Assembly: GCA_019633425.1 (NCBI GenBank)
Contig: WSUB01000145.1
Span: forward strand, 1 to 64,000
Source of the DNA: Tulasnella sp. 424
Taxonomy: Eukaryota; Basidiomycota; Agaricomycetes; Cantharellales; Tulasnellaceae
Direction of reading: 5' to 3'
DNA length: 64,000 bases
Part shown: positions 23,360-35,609 of the stretch, piece after piece
Numbering within the stretch: position 1 is the first letter of the stretch
Layout of the letters: the number at the start of each line of letters is the position of its first letter
The notes under the pieces: model-generated
Seen by the model: only the letters and a program-made list of their open reading frames with translations
The model's database searches: none
Told to the model about the DNA's origin: nothing
Position numbers and translations under genes: made by a program

Positions 23360-24120
23360 GACTCGACACCCTGCGCGTTTAGAGTGGGTCCATTCCGGAG
23401 CGTCATTGGCGAGTCAGAGCCTTCACTGACAGAAGGGCTGATAGGCAGCTCCCCAAGGGTCTTAATGCTCAAGACGTCGGTGGTTTGGTGGAAGGATTTG
23501 AGCGAGCTGAATATGCGGTGCGGTGTTGAGCAGATTCAGCAGGGAAAGTAAGCCCTGTTGAAAAAGAGGCCGATGATCTGTGCGCGAATGAGGGGATCAG
23601 AGAGAGTATGTGACGGAAAGGGGAAGGGAGCTTACTGGAACATCGACCTTGCGGAACATAGCAACGTCTTCCTTGGCGTCGGTAGGAGCGACACCTTGAC
23701 GTTTTGGTACGATTACGGCACTTGAACGCGTGCGAACCACCGGAAAACACTTCAGATATCCATGTAGGTTGTACAAATTAAGTGGCGAACGTACCCTCAG
23801 CTTGTACTGGCTGACCAGGGTTTACTGGACATCGGCGGTTCCGGCTTCACCACCACGACCTCTCCAATCAACCTCGCGCAGAAGCTGTTGAGAGACTTTT
23901 GGATCGCCTATGCAACTGCGCTATCGTCGGTCTAGGGTGAGCATAGACATGCATTATTGCACACCACGCGGTTTGAAACGAACTTTTGTTCGCGTGCATC
24001 TCAACCTTTCCCCAATCACCACCCCAACGAACTCCACACTCGAAACACTTCCCAATGGTCCATCGACGTCTTGAACCCGGCTCAACCAGCTCCACACGAC
24101 CTTGCTCTGGCAAGACTTAA
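23360..24120 (-). pseudogene. Relic of Ind1/NUBPL-type NTPase (module I)
   Basis: The minus strand keeps '[16 protein letters not shown]' (about 23690-23640), a 'PHIQLAQILPPNHR' segment (about 23520) and the 'LPISPSVSEGSDSPMTLR' tail (about 23460-23390). A degraded 'WRGRGGEAG' lies near 23870-23840. It parallels the relic at 4890-5660. Short remains of the intron between these parts can also be lined up, so it derives from a spliced gene copy and not from a retrotransposed cDNA. Confidence 0.7.
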
Positions 24121-24229
24121 TCCTCGAGTCACGGTGGACGTTGATCCCCGACCCCTGCCAGTGGTTGGCCCATTCATCTCCAACCACGCGTCGTTCATCC
24201 CTCCAAAACGTGCAAGACGTTCGGCTCCA

Positions 24230-25260
24230 AGGCTGAGTGCAGTTGAGAAAGGTGACGGAGTGAGGGAGAGTAGTGACGTGAGCATGCTCCGGGACGGCTG
24301 CGCCTTCTTAAATCCTTGAAAGCATCCTGGGGCGGTTTGGAGTATGTGCTTCCTTCTCTAGCATCTGTTCCCACTAGCGACACGACGTTTGCTGAAGGCC
24401 CAAGAGCGAGTTTTGAAGAGGGAGCGAAGACGAAGTCTCCGTTGGTCGTTTTTGAGCTTGTACCGTCGAGGATTTGTTCAGCCAAGAAGCTTGAGGGAAC
24501 ATCGAATGCGATTCGGTTTTGCTGTTGAGATGAAGATGGCATTGCTTGCAGGTGTCGGGGTTGCATATAATCGAGAAGAGACGTCTGTTTCTGAACATTC
24601 AGGTCGGATGCCGGGAACGAATCGGCTGAACGAAAGCGGAGGAGGTTGAATGGATTCTAGGGATACAGTGGAGGATAGAGGACCTGGATAGAAGGAAGAC
24701 GGTTTGAATCCTTTGGAGCATGCACCGGTCTCGGTACGGTGCTCACCTGTATTATGCGACGTCATCAAACCGAACCGATGCACCGTACTTCGCTCAGGCA
24801 CGGTGAGCAGAGGACGGAGCGGATGTCGTTCAAAGAAGCAGCCTCTCCTCCTCCACTCTTTGGCTTCAACCGGTTGGCATTGGACTCGACTACATCGGCT
24901 TTGAAACGACTCTCCTTGTCCCATTTTTTTTTTTGGTGGCTCGCAAGATACGTCGCGTATCCTCGAGTAGCTTGCAAGCGTTCATCCGAACCGCCGAGCA
25001 CGTTGATGATTTGCCGAAGAGAGCTGATGTCTTTCGAGTACAGTAGGTAGGATATTTCTGAGTGCTTGACGAGGACAGGACGCGCACACGCGACTGGGGT
25101 TAATAAAGGTTCAGATTGAAACGGACAACCGAAGGCGACTTCAGGGTTCGGCGGCGAATTCGAATGGCGAACAAATCGTGAAAGCGACGCGAACGTTTCC
25201 ATCAGCCGCTCATAGGAAAGCGACTCGACATAGAACTCTGTCTTGTCAGACCATGGTCAG
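24230..25260 (-). pseudogene. Module C, best-preserved copy (unknown family)
   Basis: The minus strand at about 25202-24765 stays open for 145 codons and contains 'RPVLVKHSEISYLLYSK', 'LRQIINVLGGSDERLQ', and 'KWDKESRFKADVVESNANR'. It ends at a splice-donor-like CAG|GTGAGC near 24747. The second segment (about 24566-24310) has 'IAFDVPSSFLAEQILDG' and 'SSKLALGPSANVVSLVG'. A run of ten T (plus strand, about 24926-24935) lies inside the first segment and disturbs the frame compared with the copies at 6.5 kb and 31.7 kb. The protein family is not recognised. Confidence 0.45.
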
Positions 25261-25264
25261 TAAC

Positions 25265-26090
25265 ATTTTGCTGAGGGGATTGAAGACTGAATGCTGTTAT
25301 CCATTGCACGTATGATATCGCTGCGCGCTGCACCGGAAGGCCTCAGGTGTGTGATTCCACTCGAAGAACCGACTTCTTTTCCTTGTAAGAACGACATAGT
25401 AGGGATTCGGAACCAACCCAAGAGGCTCCAGCTGCTACTTTTGCCTGGGACGATGGTTCTTTGGTGTCACGGTTCTCGCCGGGCTCTTGCTATGGCAGTG
25501 AAGAGCCCGCCAAATTGAGAAATCGACTCTCTCGCCAGATTGATCAGGGATATGTGTTGAGTGGGATGTGATTGATGCGGTCCTCGACGGAGGACAGGTG
25601 GAAACGTTGCAATTGTTGCTAGGTGGGGTTACCCCCTCGAGGACTTGACGAGCGGAAGCCAGGACAGAGCAGTTCGTTAATGGCACTGACATTACGGCAT
25701 AACTGATCCGGCTAAACTTGCCTTTCAGTCGTATGTGCACTGCACCTTCCCTTATCTTGTGGTGTGCATGACCGTGCGAGACATTGCCAACTGAATACGC
25801 GACGACACCTCAACTTCATCGCATGGACAAGTTGTAAAGAACATTCTGCACAGGCGGAGAACGCCGAGCTACAGAACCAATTCGAAGTGCGCAATATTAT
25901 GAACCTTGCGAAGAAGGGCAGGTAGAGACGCAAGCTGTCCCTGGAGAAGCCTCCTCCGTCCTTTTATTCCCCTCTCGTCCACGATTCACTACTCACTCCC
26001 TCGTAAACACACCATCAACTTCCCCCCTCAAACTCTCGACGAGGCACAACCGAGAACGGCGACTCTTATCGACACCTAGCGTTTCCTCAC
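25265..26090 (+). promoter_or_regulatory. Upstream region of KT5 (modules D and F, leader with deletion)
   Basis: Module D lies at about 25290-25570 and module F at about 25690-25925, where the short conserved frame again ends 'NLAKKGR-stop'. The CT-rich leader runs at about 25940-26030. Immediately after 'CCTCACGTGA' (about 26086) roughly two dozen bases present in the other copies are missing. These include the ATG and the following codons of exon 1. Confidence 0.45.
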
Positions 26091-28708
26091 GTGAGACACG
26101 ATACTGGGCCATCCGCGTTGCCTGGCTCACCGTCCGATTCGGACCACGATACCTCCTCCGATGGATTCCCGCCGAGCGCTAAGCTGGTACGTCCTTCCCG
26201 AGCCACAAGGACAATTTCAATGACTCACGGAACCTACTTTTCCTCATAGAGGGAAAAACTCAACAAGCTTGCGAATCGGCGACTTGATCTCTCCTCTATC
26301 GAATTCGTCGACGGCGCACCCGAGTTCCATGGGGGTTATGCGACAGTCGCACGAGCCTTTTTGGTCCCCCCCTCCAGTGGTCAAGACAGAACGAGCCAAT
26401 CCAATCCGGCCAAAAAGGACGATCTCAGCTCACCTGGTCCTGCTGGAGAAGCGTCTCGGCAACGGAAGGTCGGTGCTCCTCTACCTTCCTAGCCATTGAC
26501 GGTGACGATGAACGGCTCATCAATTCGACCTTACAGGACGTAGCAGTGAAGAAAATGCACGTGCCGGATGGCCCAGCAGATGGCCCAGCGCGGATATTAG
26601 GGGTAAGGGGACGGCGACCAATCACGCAGTAGTTTCCGCGCTAAGGTCTTTCGGTTCAGTTGGCACTCAGGGAAGCCGAATTCTTGGTCGAACTTTCTCA
26701 TGAAAACGTTATTGAGCTCGAAGGATTCGTCGAGGACTTGTCCAAGGATGTAGTCTGGCTAGTCTTTCCCTGGGCGGAGAACGGAAACCTGAAGAACTTT
26801 ATCGCCTCAGCCGAGTGGGAGATACCCGAAAGAATCTGGCTGGTACGATCGAACTACTTTTCTTCAATCCACCCCTGACACTTTGCATCCAGATTAGCGA
26901 CGTGGCTGACGGAGTGGAATACCTCCATAGCCAACAGCCCCCAATACGCCACGGCGACCTCAAATCTGTGCGTTCTGAGAGCATCATATTGAAACACTGG
27001 CAAACGTCGCTCTTACTTTGCAGATAAACATATTGGTCAACTCCGAGTACCGCGCGGTAATTACCGACTTTGGATCCGCTCGTCGTCAAACAACCGAGGA
27101 TCTAGAGGAGGAGACGGGTCATCCTGAAAAGAAACCGCCAGCAGCCGTGTCGCTTGAACCGGCGTTCTGCGGTACTACCAATACCATGACCTTAACACTA
27201 AAGGGTGATAATTTCACTCTTCGTTGGGCTGCTCCGGAGCTGTTGCACAAGAAGAAAGCTACCCTTGCGATCGATATCTGGGCATTGGGATGTGTAGTGT
27301 ATGAGGTAAAGTCCAGATCCTCTCTTATGATCTTGATCGAGTCTCAAACATAAGCTTCGGGATAGGTGATGACCAACACAATTCCGTTTCAAGATGTTGA
27401 GGTGGACAACGCTGTAATAATACGGGTCATTACGGGAAATCTCCCATCCATCACGGATGACGCTCGCATGGCACTGATTAAGGCACTGTGCTCCCTCGCA
27501 CTTATGTGCTGGAGCGAGGACCCACGGAAACGACCGACTGCCGAGGAATGCCGAAAGTCAATCAATTGGATGGTGAGTCATGCTGATATGGGGTTAATTA
27601 CAGGCAATTAACCAAAGTTTGATAGCCTATGATTAAACCAAACCCGATACGGACCGCAGACGCAGCGGCTTCTAGAGCTCGCTCTCCGGCGCTTCTGACG
27701 AAACTGGGAGTTATGTACAGGCGGCAGGGTGACTACGTGAACGCGTCAGACCTCTTCGCCAAAGCTCTTGGTAGTTACGAAGAAGTCGGCGACAGCAAAG
27801 GAAAGGCAACGGCGCTGCTTGAGCTGGCAGCCGTGCATCGGTTCCGCGGCGATTACAGCCGGGCCATGGCATTGAACTCCGAAGCCCTCCAAATCCGCAC
27901 CGACCTCGGCGACAAGCAAGGGAGAGCTGACGCTCTTTGGGGGCTCGCTGAGGCGCATCGGCTTCGGGACGAGTACAGCGAGGCCGTGGCATTCTACAAC
28001 GAGGACCTCCAAATCCGCATCGACATCGGCGACAAGCAAGGGAGAGCCGACGCTCTTTGGGGTCTCGCTGAGGTGCATCGGCTTCGAGACGAGTACAGCC
28101 AGGCCGTGGCATTCTACACCGAGGATCTCCAGATCCGCACCGACATCGGCGACAGGCAAGGGAGAGCCGACGCTCTTTTTGGTCTCGCTGAGGCGCATCG
28201 GCTTCAAGACGAGTACAGCGAGGCCGTGGCATTCTACACTGAGGACCTCCAAATCCGCATCGACATCGGCGACAGGCAAGGAAGAGCCGACACTCTTTTT
28301 GGTCTCGCTGAGGTGCATCGGCTTCAAGACGAGTACAGCCAGGCCGTCTCACTCTACACCGAGGCCCTCCAAATCCGCACCGACATCGGCGACAGGCAAG
28401 GGAGAGCTGACGCTCTTTGGGGTCTCGCTGAGGTGCATCGGCTCCAAGAACAGTACAGCCAGGCCATTCAGCTTTTCTCCGAAGCTCAGCAAATTCAAAT
28501 CGAAATTGGCGACAGAGATGGAACGGCCTGGACTCTGATGTGCCTTGGCGACGTCCATCGCGACCAGGACCAGCACGAAGACGCAACACGCCTTTATGAA
28601 CAGGCTGCCGCAATTTTTGGAGAAATCGGAAATACTCAGAGTGCAGAGAAGGCATTATCCCGTGCCGCCGCGGCTCGTCAACAACTCGAACCAGCACAGA
28701 CTGAATAA
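26091..28708 (+). pseudogene. KT5: kinase-TPR gene without its start codon
   Basis: Exon 1 remnant 26091-26186, then 26250-26468, 26537-26602, 26660-26842, 26893-26967, 27024-27305, 27366-27572, 27626-28708. The frame is open from the exon 1 remnant to the end, with all kinase motifs and eight TPRs. A deletion has removed the ATG of exon 1. The next in-frame Met is in exon 3, after the glycine loop ('VKKMHV'), so normal initiation would give a protein lacking part of the N-lobe. A new upstream exon could still rescue it, because the rest shows no decay. It is either a very young pseudogene or a gene with a changed 5' end. Confidence 0.75.
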
Positions 28709-28859
28709 TGATGTTTCGGCGAGACATTCCGAGGTCGACCGAGATTCATTTCTTGAAACTCGATTGTAGTTCATGTAGCACGTGTTGTTGTACAAAATCG
28801 TAATCTATGTGCGGTGTTCTCTAAGATAGTGAAACTCCCTACGGCGTCGTTACGGTCGG

Positions 28860-29960
28860 TTCCCATCATGCATTCGATTCGATCTGTTCGGGGTGCCACC
28901 AGGCCAAGTGACCTTTGGTGAAGTCGTGGAGCTCGTCGGGGAGCTAGAAGCATCTGGGACCTTCGGCGACGACTAAAGGAAAAACAGTAGGTGAAGTTGT
29001 GCCCGCCTGCGGGGGTTCACGATGATGGTTAACTTACTCATACCCATTAAGCGATCGACTTCCGCTGCGCTTCATCTGTGAACACGGTGGACTCGGTGCA
29101 GTTAATAATGCGCTCTCGAAGTTCTCAGCATCGGGAAGTTGTTGCAAGAAGCATGAGTTCTAGATACTAAAAGGGTCACAGGCAAAAGAATGAGGGCACG
29201 ATCAGTACCTGTAATTCACTACGCTTGAAATCGCTGCCCTCACCTCTTTGACGCCAGGAATACCAAAATTCTGTGGTAGGCACGGATTGCGTAGGGCAAA
29301 ATGTCTTACGGAATGGTTGACATCTCCCTTTGTATTCGACAAGTCGACGATGGTGACTTGCTTGTTATGACGGCCCACTTCGAGAGCTGCAGACTGGAAG
29401 CTGGAGGTGCGAAGATGGAGACTCGGAGTGCTCTGTGTTGGGCGACGTAACGGACGGATTCGCAAGTTCCGACCGCGACTGACCGGAGGGGGGGGGTGTG
29501 AACAGGAAGTAGTTTCGCGAGATGACGAGGGCCTAAGTGTGAACGACAGATTCCGGATTGAAATTTAAGTCGAATTAGAAATTGAACTGAAGTGAATGAA
29601 GATTGGACGAGCGCCCACGATGTTACAGTATAATCCTCACCGTCCATGTTCTTCAACATGTTGCTCGTAGCACCCACCCGCTCCCAAAAACCATACCGAT
29701 ATTCTTTGTTCTTGTCAAGGGGCTACGGGCATGCAACTTCTAGTGGGAAAACACAAAAAAGTGGCGGTCGTGCCAAGGACAGGGGACCACGCGCTTGGTG
29801 GACAACGCTCGGCGCCACCGGGCCGGTTTGGGATGGCATATTGAGTCTCCATATGTAGCGAAAGATCGAGCGGGTATGTCGTAAATGGCCTTGAGGAGGT
29901 GATGGTGGACTCTTCCGGAAGATCGGGGGCTGCACGTGGACAACTTGTCCTCCTCTCGAC
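28860..29960 (-). pseudogene. Relic of type II NADH dehydrogenase (module N)
   Basis: It is most similar to the relic after KT1, with the same order. The 5' part with a membrane-like stretch lies at about 29935-29720, 'MLKNMDGEDY' at about 29660-29630, 'LRSVAVGTCESVRYVA' at about 29500-29440, 'SNTKGDVNHSVRHFALRN' at about 29340-29290, and the dinucleotide-binding region ends near 28870. 'ATSNMLKNMDGEDY' corresponds to the N-terminal FAD-binding region of NDE proteins ('ATS.LKN.D..DY'). Several frameshifts are visible. Confidence 0.75.
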
Positions 29961-30109
29961 TGCCCGGGCTGTTCAATTCAATGATTCAATAAAATTATGT
30001 CACCGTACAAGTCCGTAGAGGAACATTCAATCGAGCTACCTGATATCCTGCTTCGTCAGACCTACGACGTATCTATTCCGGTCAATCATTGGTGAAGCAA
30101 GACCACACT

Positions 30110-30880
30110 CGACACCCTGCATGTTTGGAGTGGTTCCACTCCGGAGCGTCATTGACGAGACAGAGACTCCATCAGGGCTGACGGAAGGGTTGATAGGCAG
30201 TCCCTCAAGGATCTTGAGGTTCAGGAACACTCGGTGGTTTGGTGGAAAGATGTGAGCGGGTCGAACATGCGGTGCGGTGTTGAGCTGGTTCAGCAGGTAA
30301 AGTAAGCCACGTTGGAAAGAAGGCCGACGATCTAGTGTGCATGAATGAGGGGATCAGAGAGGGTATGTGGCGGAAGGGAGCGTACTGGAACATCGACCTT
30401 GCGGAACACAGCAACGTTTTCCTTGGCGTCGGTGGGAGCGACATCTTGAGGTTTCCATACGATTACAGCACTTGAACGCGTGCGAACCACGGGGAAACAC
30501 TTCAGATGTCTATGCAGGTTGTACAAATACAGTTGCGGACGTACCCTCAGCTTACACTGCCTGACCAGGGTTTACTGGACATCACCGGTTCCGGCTCCAC
30601 CACCACGACCTCTCCAATCAACCTCGAGCAGAAGCTGTTGAGAGAATTTTGAATCGCCCATGCGACTGCGATATAGGGTGAGCATAAACTCGAACGAACA
30701 TGCAATGTCGCAAACTGCGCGGTTTAAAACGAACTTTTGTTCACGTGCATCTCAACCTTTCACCAATCCCCACCCCAACGAACTCCACACTCGAAACACT
30801 TCCCAATGGTCCATCGACGTCTTGCACCCGGCTCAATCAGCTCCACACGACCTTGCTCTGGCAAGACTTAATCCTCTAGT
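30110..30880 (-). pseudogene. Relic of Ind1/NUBPL-type NTPase (module I)
   Basis: The frame at 30526-30332 on the minus strand reads 'SSAVIVWKPQDVAPTDAKEN' and '[12 protein letters not shown]', which corresponds to the 'AVIVSTPQDVALxDAKKGV' region of the Mrp/NBP35 family. The tail with 'INPSVSPDGVSVSSMTLRSG' is at about 30200-30130. An '[10 protein letters not shown]'-like piece is near 30620-30590. The P-loop exon is absent. Confidence 0.72.
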
Positions 30881-30989
30881 CGCGTTGGACGTTGATCCCC
30901 GACCCCTGCCAGTGGTTGGCCCATTCATCTCCAACCACGCGTCGTTCGTCCCTCCAAAACGTGCAAGACGTTCGGCTCCAAGGCTGAGT

Positions 30990-32020
30990 GCAGTTGAAAA
31001 AGGTGACGGGGTGAGGGAGAGTAGTGAAGTGAGCAGGCTCCGGGACGGCTATGCCCTCCTAAATCCTTGAAAGCATCCTGGGGCGGTTTGGCGTAGGTGC
31101 TTCCTTCTCTAGCATCTGTTCCCACTAGCGACACGACGCTTGTTGAAGGCCCAAGAGCGAGTTTTGAAGGGGGAGCGAAGACGAAGTCTACGTTGGTCGT
31201 TTTCGAGCTTGTACCATCGAGGATTTGTTCGGCGAAGAAGCTTGAGGGAACATTAGATGCGATTCGGTTTTGCTGTTGAGATGAAGATGGCATTGCTTGC
31301 AGGTGTCAGAGTGCATAGAATCAAGAAGAGGCGTCTATTTCTGAACATTCAGGCCAGAGGATGCCGGGAACGAATCGGCTGAGCGAAGCGTAGGAAGTTG
31401 AATGGATTCCAGGGATACAATGGAGGAGATGGGACCTGGATAGAAGGAATACGGCTTGGCTGAATTCTTTGGAGCATGCACCGGTCTCGGTATGGTGCTC
31501 ACCTGCATTATGCGACATCATCAAACCGAACCGGTGCACCGTACTTCGCTCAGGCACGGTGAGCAGAAGATGGAACGCATAACGCTCGAAAAAGCAACCT
31601 CCTTTCCCCCACTCTCCGGCTTCAACAGGTTTACATAGGACTTGACTACGTCAGCTTTGAAACGACTCTCTTTGCCCCATTGCTTTTGGTGGCTCGCAAG
31701 ATAGTACGTCGCGTATCCTCGGGTGGTTCGCAGGCGTTCATCGGAACCGTCGAGCACGTCGATGATTTGCCGAAGAAAGCTTATGTCTTTCAAGTACAGT
31801 AAGTAGGATATTTCTGAGTGCTTGATGAGGACAGGACGCGCACACGCGACTGGGGTTAATGATGGTTCAGATTGAAACGGACACATGGAGGCGACCTCAG
31901 GGTTCGGCGGCGAACGGTGAACAAATTGTGAAAGCGACGCGAACGTTTCCCTGAGTTGCTTGATCATAGGAAAACGACTCGACATAGAACCCTTCCTCAT
32001 AGTCAGTAACATTTTGCTGG
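30990..32020 (-). pseudogene. Module C (unknown family)
   Basis: The minus strand holds 'RPVLIKHSEISYLLYLKDI' and 'FLRQIIDVLDGSDERLRTTR' at about 31850-31730, then 'QWGKESRFKADVVKS' to about 31630. The donor-like CAG|GTGAGC is near 31499. The second segment with 'VPSSFFAEQILDG' is at about 31260-31210. The order and spacing agree with the copies near 6 kb and 25 kb. Confidence 0.45.
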
Positions 32021-32953
32021 GAGGATTAACGACCGAATACTGGTATCTCTCGCACATATGATATCTCTGCGCGTTGCACCGGGTATTCCTAGACAGCACC
32101 ATCTCATTTTCGCCACATTCCCCCCTCCATAAGTCCACCATTCCTTGTCACTCGTCCATTCCTCTCAGGTCGCGGGCTCCCCGAAGCGTAGCCTGCTGGC
32201 AGAATCTCCGTCCGAACCCCCGCATCCTCAGGATCTCAGTCGCCAAGCTGGCGACCGGGCGTCAGGCGACAGGAGTCCGGTGGATAACTCTTGCCGATGG
32301 TACTATCATATCACGGCTCTCGGGTTCTTGCTATAGCAGTGGAGAGCCCCTAAGGCAAGAGATTAACTCGCCGGATGGGATCAAGTATATGTGTTGAATG
32401 GGATGTGAGCGGTATCCTAGTCGCCCTCAACGGAGGACATGAGGTGGAAACGTTGCAATCGTAGATAGGTTGAGGGTCCCGGCCCCGTGTGGAGGACTTT
32501 ACCAAACTGAAGACAGGACAGAGCAGTCCATTAGTGAAATTGACGTTACGGCATTATCGATTTAGATTTCCTCTTCAGTCTTGCGTGTGGTTGCGCGCTG
32601 CACCTTCCCTTATCTTGTGCTGCGTGACCGTGTGAGAGAATTCGCGACGACACAACTTGCAAAGAACATTCTACAGAAGCTGAAAACGCACAGCTACAGG
32701 ACCAATTCGAAGTGTCAAATATTATTAGCCTTGCGAAGAAGGGCATGTAGAGACGCACGCTGTCCCGGCTAGAGAAGACTCCTCCGTCCTTTTATCCCCC
32801 TCTCGTCGACGATCCACTACTCACTCCGTAAACACGCCATCAGCTTCCCGTAAACACACCGTCAGCTTCCCCCCTCCCCCCAACTCTCGACGAGGTCCAA
32901 CCGAAAACAGCGACTCTTATCGACACCTAGCGTTTTCTGGCGTGAAACATCCT
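32020..32953 (+). promoter_or_regulatory. Upstream region of KT6 (diverged D, F, leader)
   Basis: Module D here is the most diverged of the D copies between KT1 and KT6 (about 32030-32400). Module F lies at about 32570-32750, with a frame ending 'IISLAKKGM-stop'. A leader segment containing 'AAACACGCCATCAGCTTCCC' is duplicated once within about 32829-32872. CT-rich sequence leads to the ATG at 32954. Confidence 0.42.
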
Positions 32954-35461
32954 ATGCAACAAGACGACAACTACGGTGCCGGGCCTTCCGCGTTGCCGGG
33001 CTCACCGTCCGATTCGGACCACGATATCCCCTCCGATGAGTTCCCGCCGAGCGCTAAGCTGGTACGTCCTTCCCGAGTCTCAAGGACAATTTCAACGACT
33101 CATTGAAACAACTTTTCCTCGTAGAGGGATAAACTGAACAAGTTTGCGAATCGGCGACTGGACCTCTCCTCTATCGAAATCTTGGACGGCGCTCCCGAGT
33201 TCCATGGAGGATTTGCAACAGTTTCACGAGCCCTTCTTCTCTCTCCCTCCAGTCATCAAGACAGAGCGAGCCAATCCGATCAGACCAAAAAGGACGATCT
33301 CAGCTCACCTGGTCCTGCTGGAGAAGCGTCTTGGCAGCGGAAGGTCGGTGTTCCTCTGCCTTCCTGGCCATTGACAGTGACCATGAACGGCTCATCAATT
33401 CAACCTTACAGGATGTAGCAGTGAAGAAAATGCACGTGCCGGATGGTCCAGCAGGTGGTCCAGCGCGGATATTAGGGGTAAGAGGACTTCAACCAATCAC
33501 GTAGTAGTTTTAGCGCTAAGGTCTTTCGGTTCAGTTGGCACTCAGGGAAGCCGAATTTTTGGTCGGACTTTCTCACGAAAACATCATTAAACTCGAAGGA
33601 TTCGTCGAGGACTTGACCAAGAATGTAGTCTGGCTAGTCTTTCCCTGGGCGGAGAACGGAAACCTGAAGAACTTTATCGCCTCAGCCGAGTGGGAGATCC
33701 CCGAAAGAATCTCGCTGGTAATGATCGAACTACTTTTCTTCGATCCACCTCTGAAGCTTTGCATCCAGATTAATGACGTGGCTGACGGAGTCAAATACCT
33801 CCATAGCCAACAACCCCCAATACGCCACGGCGACCTCAAATCTGTACGTTCTGAGAACATCATATCGGACCACTGGCAAACATCGCTCTGACTTTGCAGA
33901 TAAACATATTGGTCAACTCCGAGTACCGCGCGGTAATTACCGACTTTGGATCCGCTCGCCGTCAAACAACCGAGGATCTAGATGAGGGGACGAGTCATGT
34001 TGAAAACAAACCGCAACCAACACTGTCTTTTGAACCAACATTCTGCGGTTCAAACAATACCATGACCTTAACACTAAGGGGTGATCACTTCACTCTTCGT
34101 TGGGCTGCTCCGGAGCTGTTGCACAAAAAGAAAGCTACCCTTGCAATCGATATATGGGCATTGGGATGTGTAGTGTATGAGGTAAAGTACAGGCCCTATC
34201 TTATGACCACGATCGAGTCTCAAACTTGAGCTCCGGAATAGGTGATGACAAACTCAATTCCTTTCCAAGACGTTCGCGTAGACAACGCCGTCGCAATACG
34301 TATCATGACGGGAAATCTCCCTTCCATCACGGATGATGTTCGCATGGCGTTAATTAAGGCGCTGTGTTCCCTCGCACTTGAGTGCTGGAGCGAGGACCCC
34401 CGGAAACGACCGACTGCTGCGGACTGCCAAAAGTCAATCAGTTGGATGGTGAGTCATGCTCGTTATGGGTTAAATGCAACTGACCAAATTTTATATAGCC
34501 GATGGTTAAGCCGGACCCGATACGGACCGCAGACACAGCGGCTTCTCGAGCTCGCTCTCCAGCGCTTATGATGGCGCTGGGAGCTATGTACAGGATGCAG
34601 GGTGACTACTTGAACGCGTTGGATTTCTACACCAAGGCCTTGGTTAGCTATCGAGAAATTGGTGACAGCAGAGGAAAGGCGGCAGCGCTGGTCCAGATGG
34701 CACAGGTGCATCGGGTTCAGGACGAGAACAGCAAGGCCATCGTATTTTACTCAGAGGCCCTCCAAATCTACACTGAAATCGGCAACCGGAAAGGGAGAGC
34801 TGACGCTCTTTGGGGTCTCGCTGAGGTGCATCGGCTTCAAGACAAGTACAGCGAGGCCATCGCATTCTACTCGGAGGACCTCCAAATCCGCACCGACATC
34901 GGCGACAGGCATGGGAGAGCCGACTCTCTTTGGGGTCTCGCTGATGTGCATAAAGCCCGAAATGAGTACGGCCAGGCCATCACATTCTACTCCGAAGTCC
35001 TGCAAATCTGCACCGACATCGGCGACAGGAGAGGGAGGGCCGACGCTCTTTGGGGTCTCGCTGAGGTGCATCGGCTTCAAGACAAGTACAACGAGGCCAT
35101 CGCATTCTACTCGGAGGACCTCCAAATCCGCACCGACATCGGCGACAAGCGAGGGAGAGCCGACTCTCTTTGGGGTCTTGCTGAAGTGCATCGGCTCCAA
35201 GAACAGTACAGCCAGGCCATTCAGCTTTTCTCCGAAGCTCTGCAAATTCAAATCGATACTGGCGACAGAGACGGAAGAGCCTGGACTCTGATGATCCTTG
35301 GCGACGTCCATCGCGACCAGGACCAGCACGAAGACGCAGCACACCTTTATGAACAGGCTGCCGGAATCTTTGGAGAAATCGGAAATACTCGGAGTGCAGA
35401 GAAGGCATCACGCCGTGCCGCTAAGGCTCGTCAACGACTCGAACCAACAGCGACGGAGTAA
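32954..35461 (+). CDS. KT6: intact kinase-TPR protein, 7 TPRs
   Basis: Exons: 32954-33061, 33125-33343, 33412-33477, 33535-33717, 33769-33843, 33900-34181, 34242-34448, 34499-35461. They encode 700 residues. The fourth intron (33718-33768) is 51 bases and has no in-frame stop, so retaining it would add 17 residues inside the kinase domain without breaking the frame. The splice sites agree with the other copies, so I call it an intron. All catalytic residues are present. The TPR array alternates 'ADALWGLAEVHRLQDKYSEA' and 'ADSLWGLA' units, which suggests recent duplication of a two-repeat block. Confidence 0.9.
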
Positions 35462-35609
35462 TACTGTTTCGGCACGACATTCCGAGGTCGACCGAGATTC
35501 ATTTCTTGAAACCCGATTGTAATTCGTGTAACGCATGTTGCTGTACAAATCGTAATCTATGAAAGGTGTTCTCTAAGATAGTGGAACCCGCACGTCTTGA
35601 TTGCGTCTG

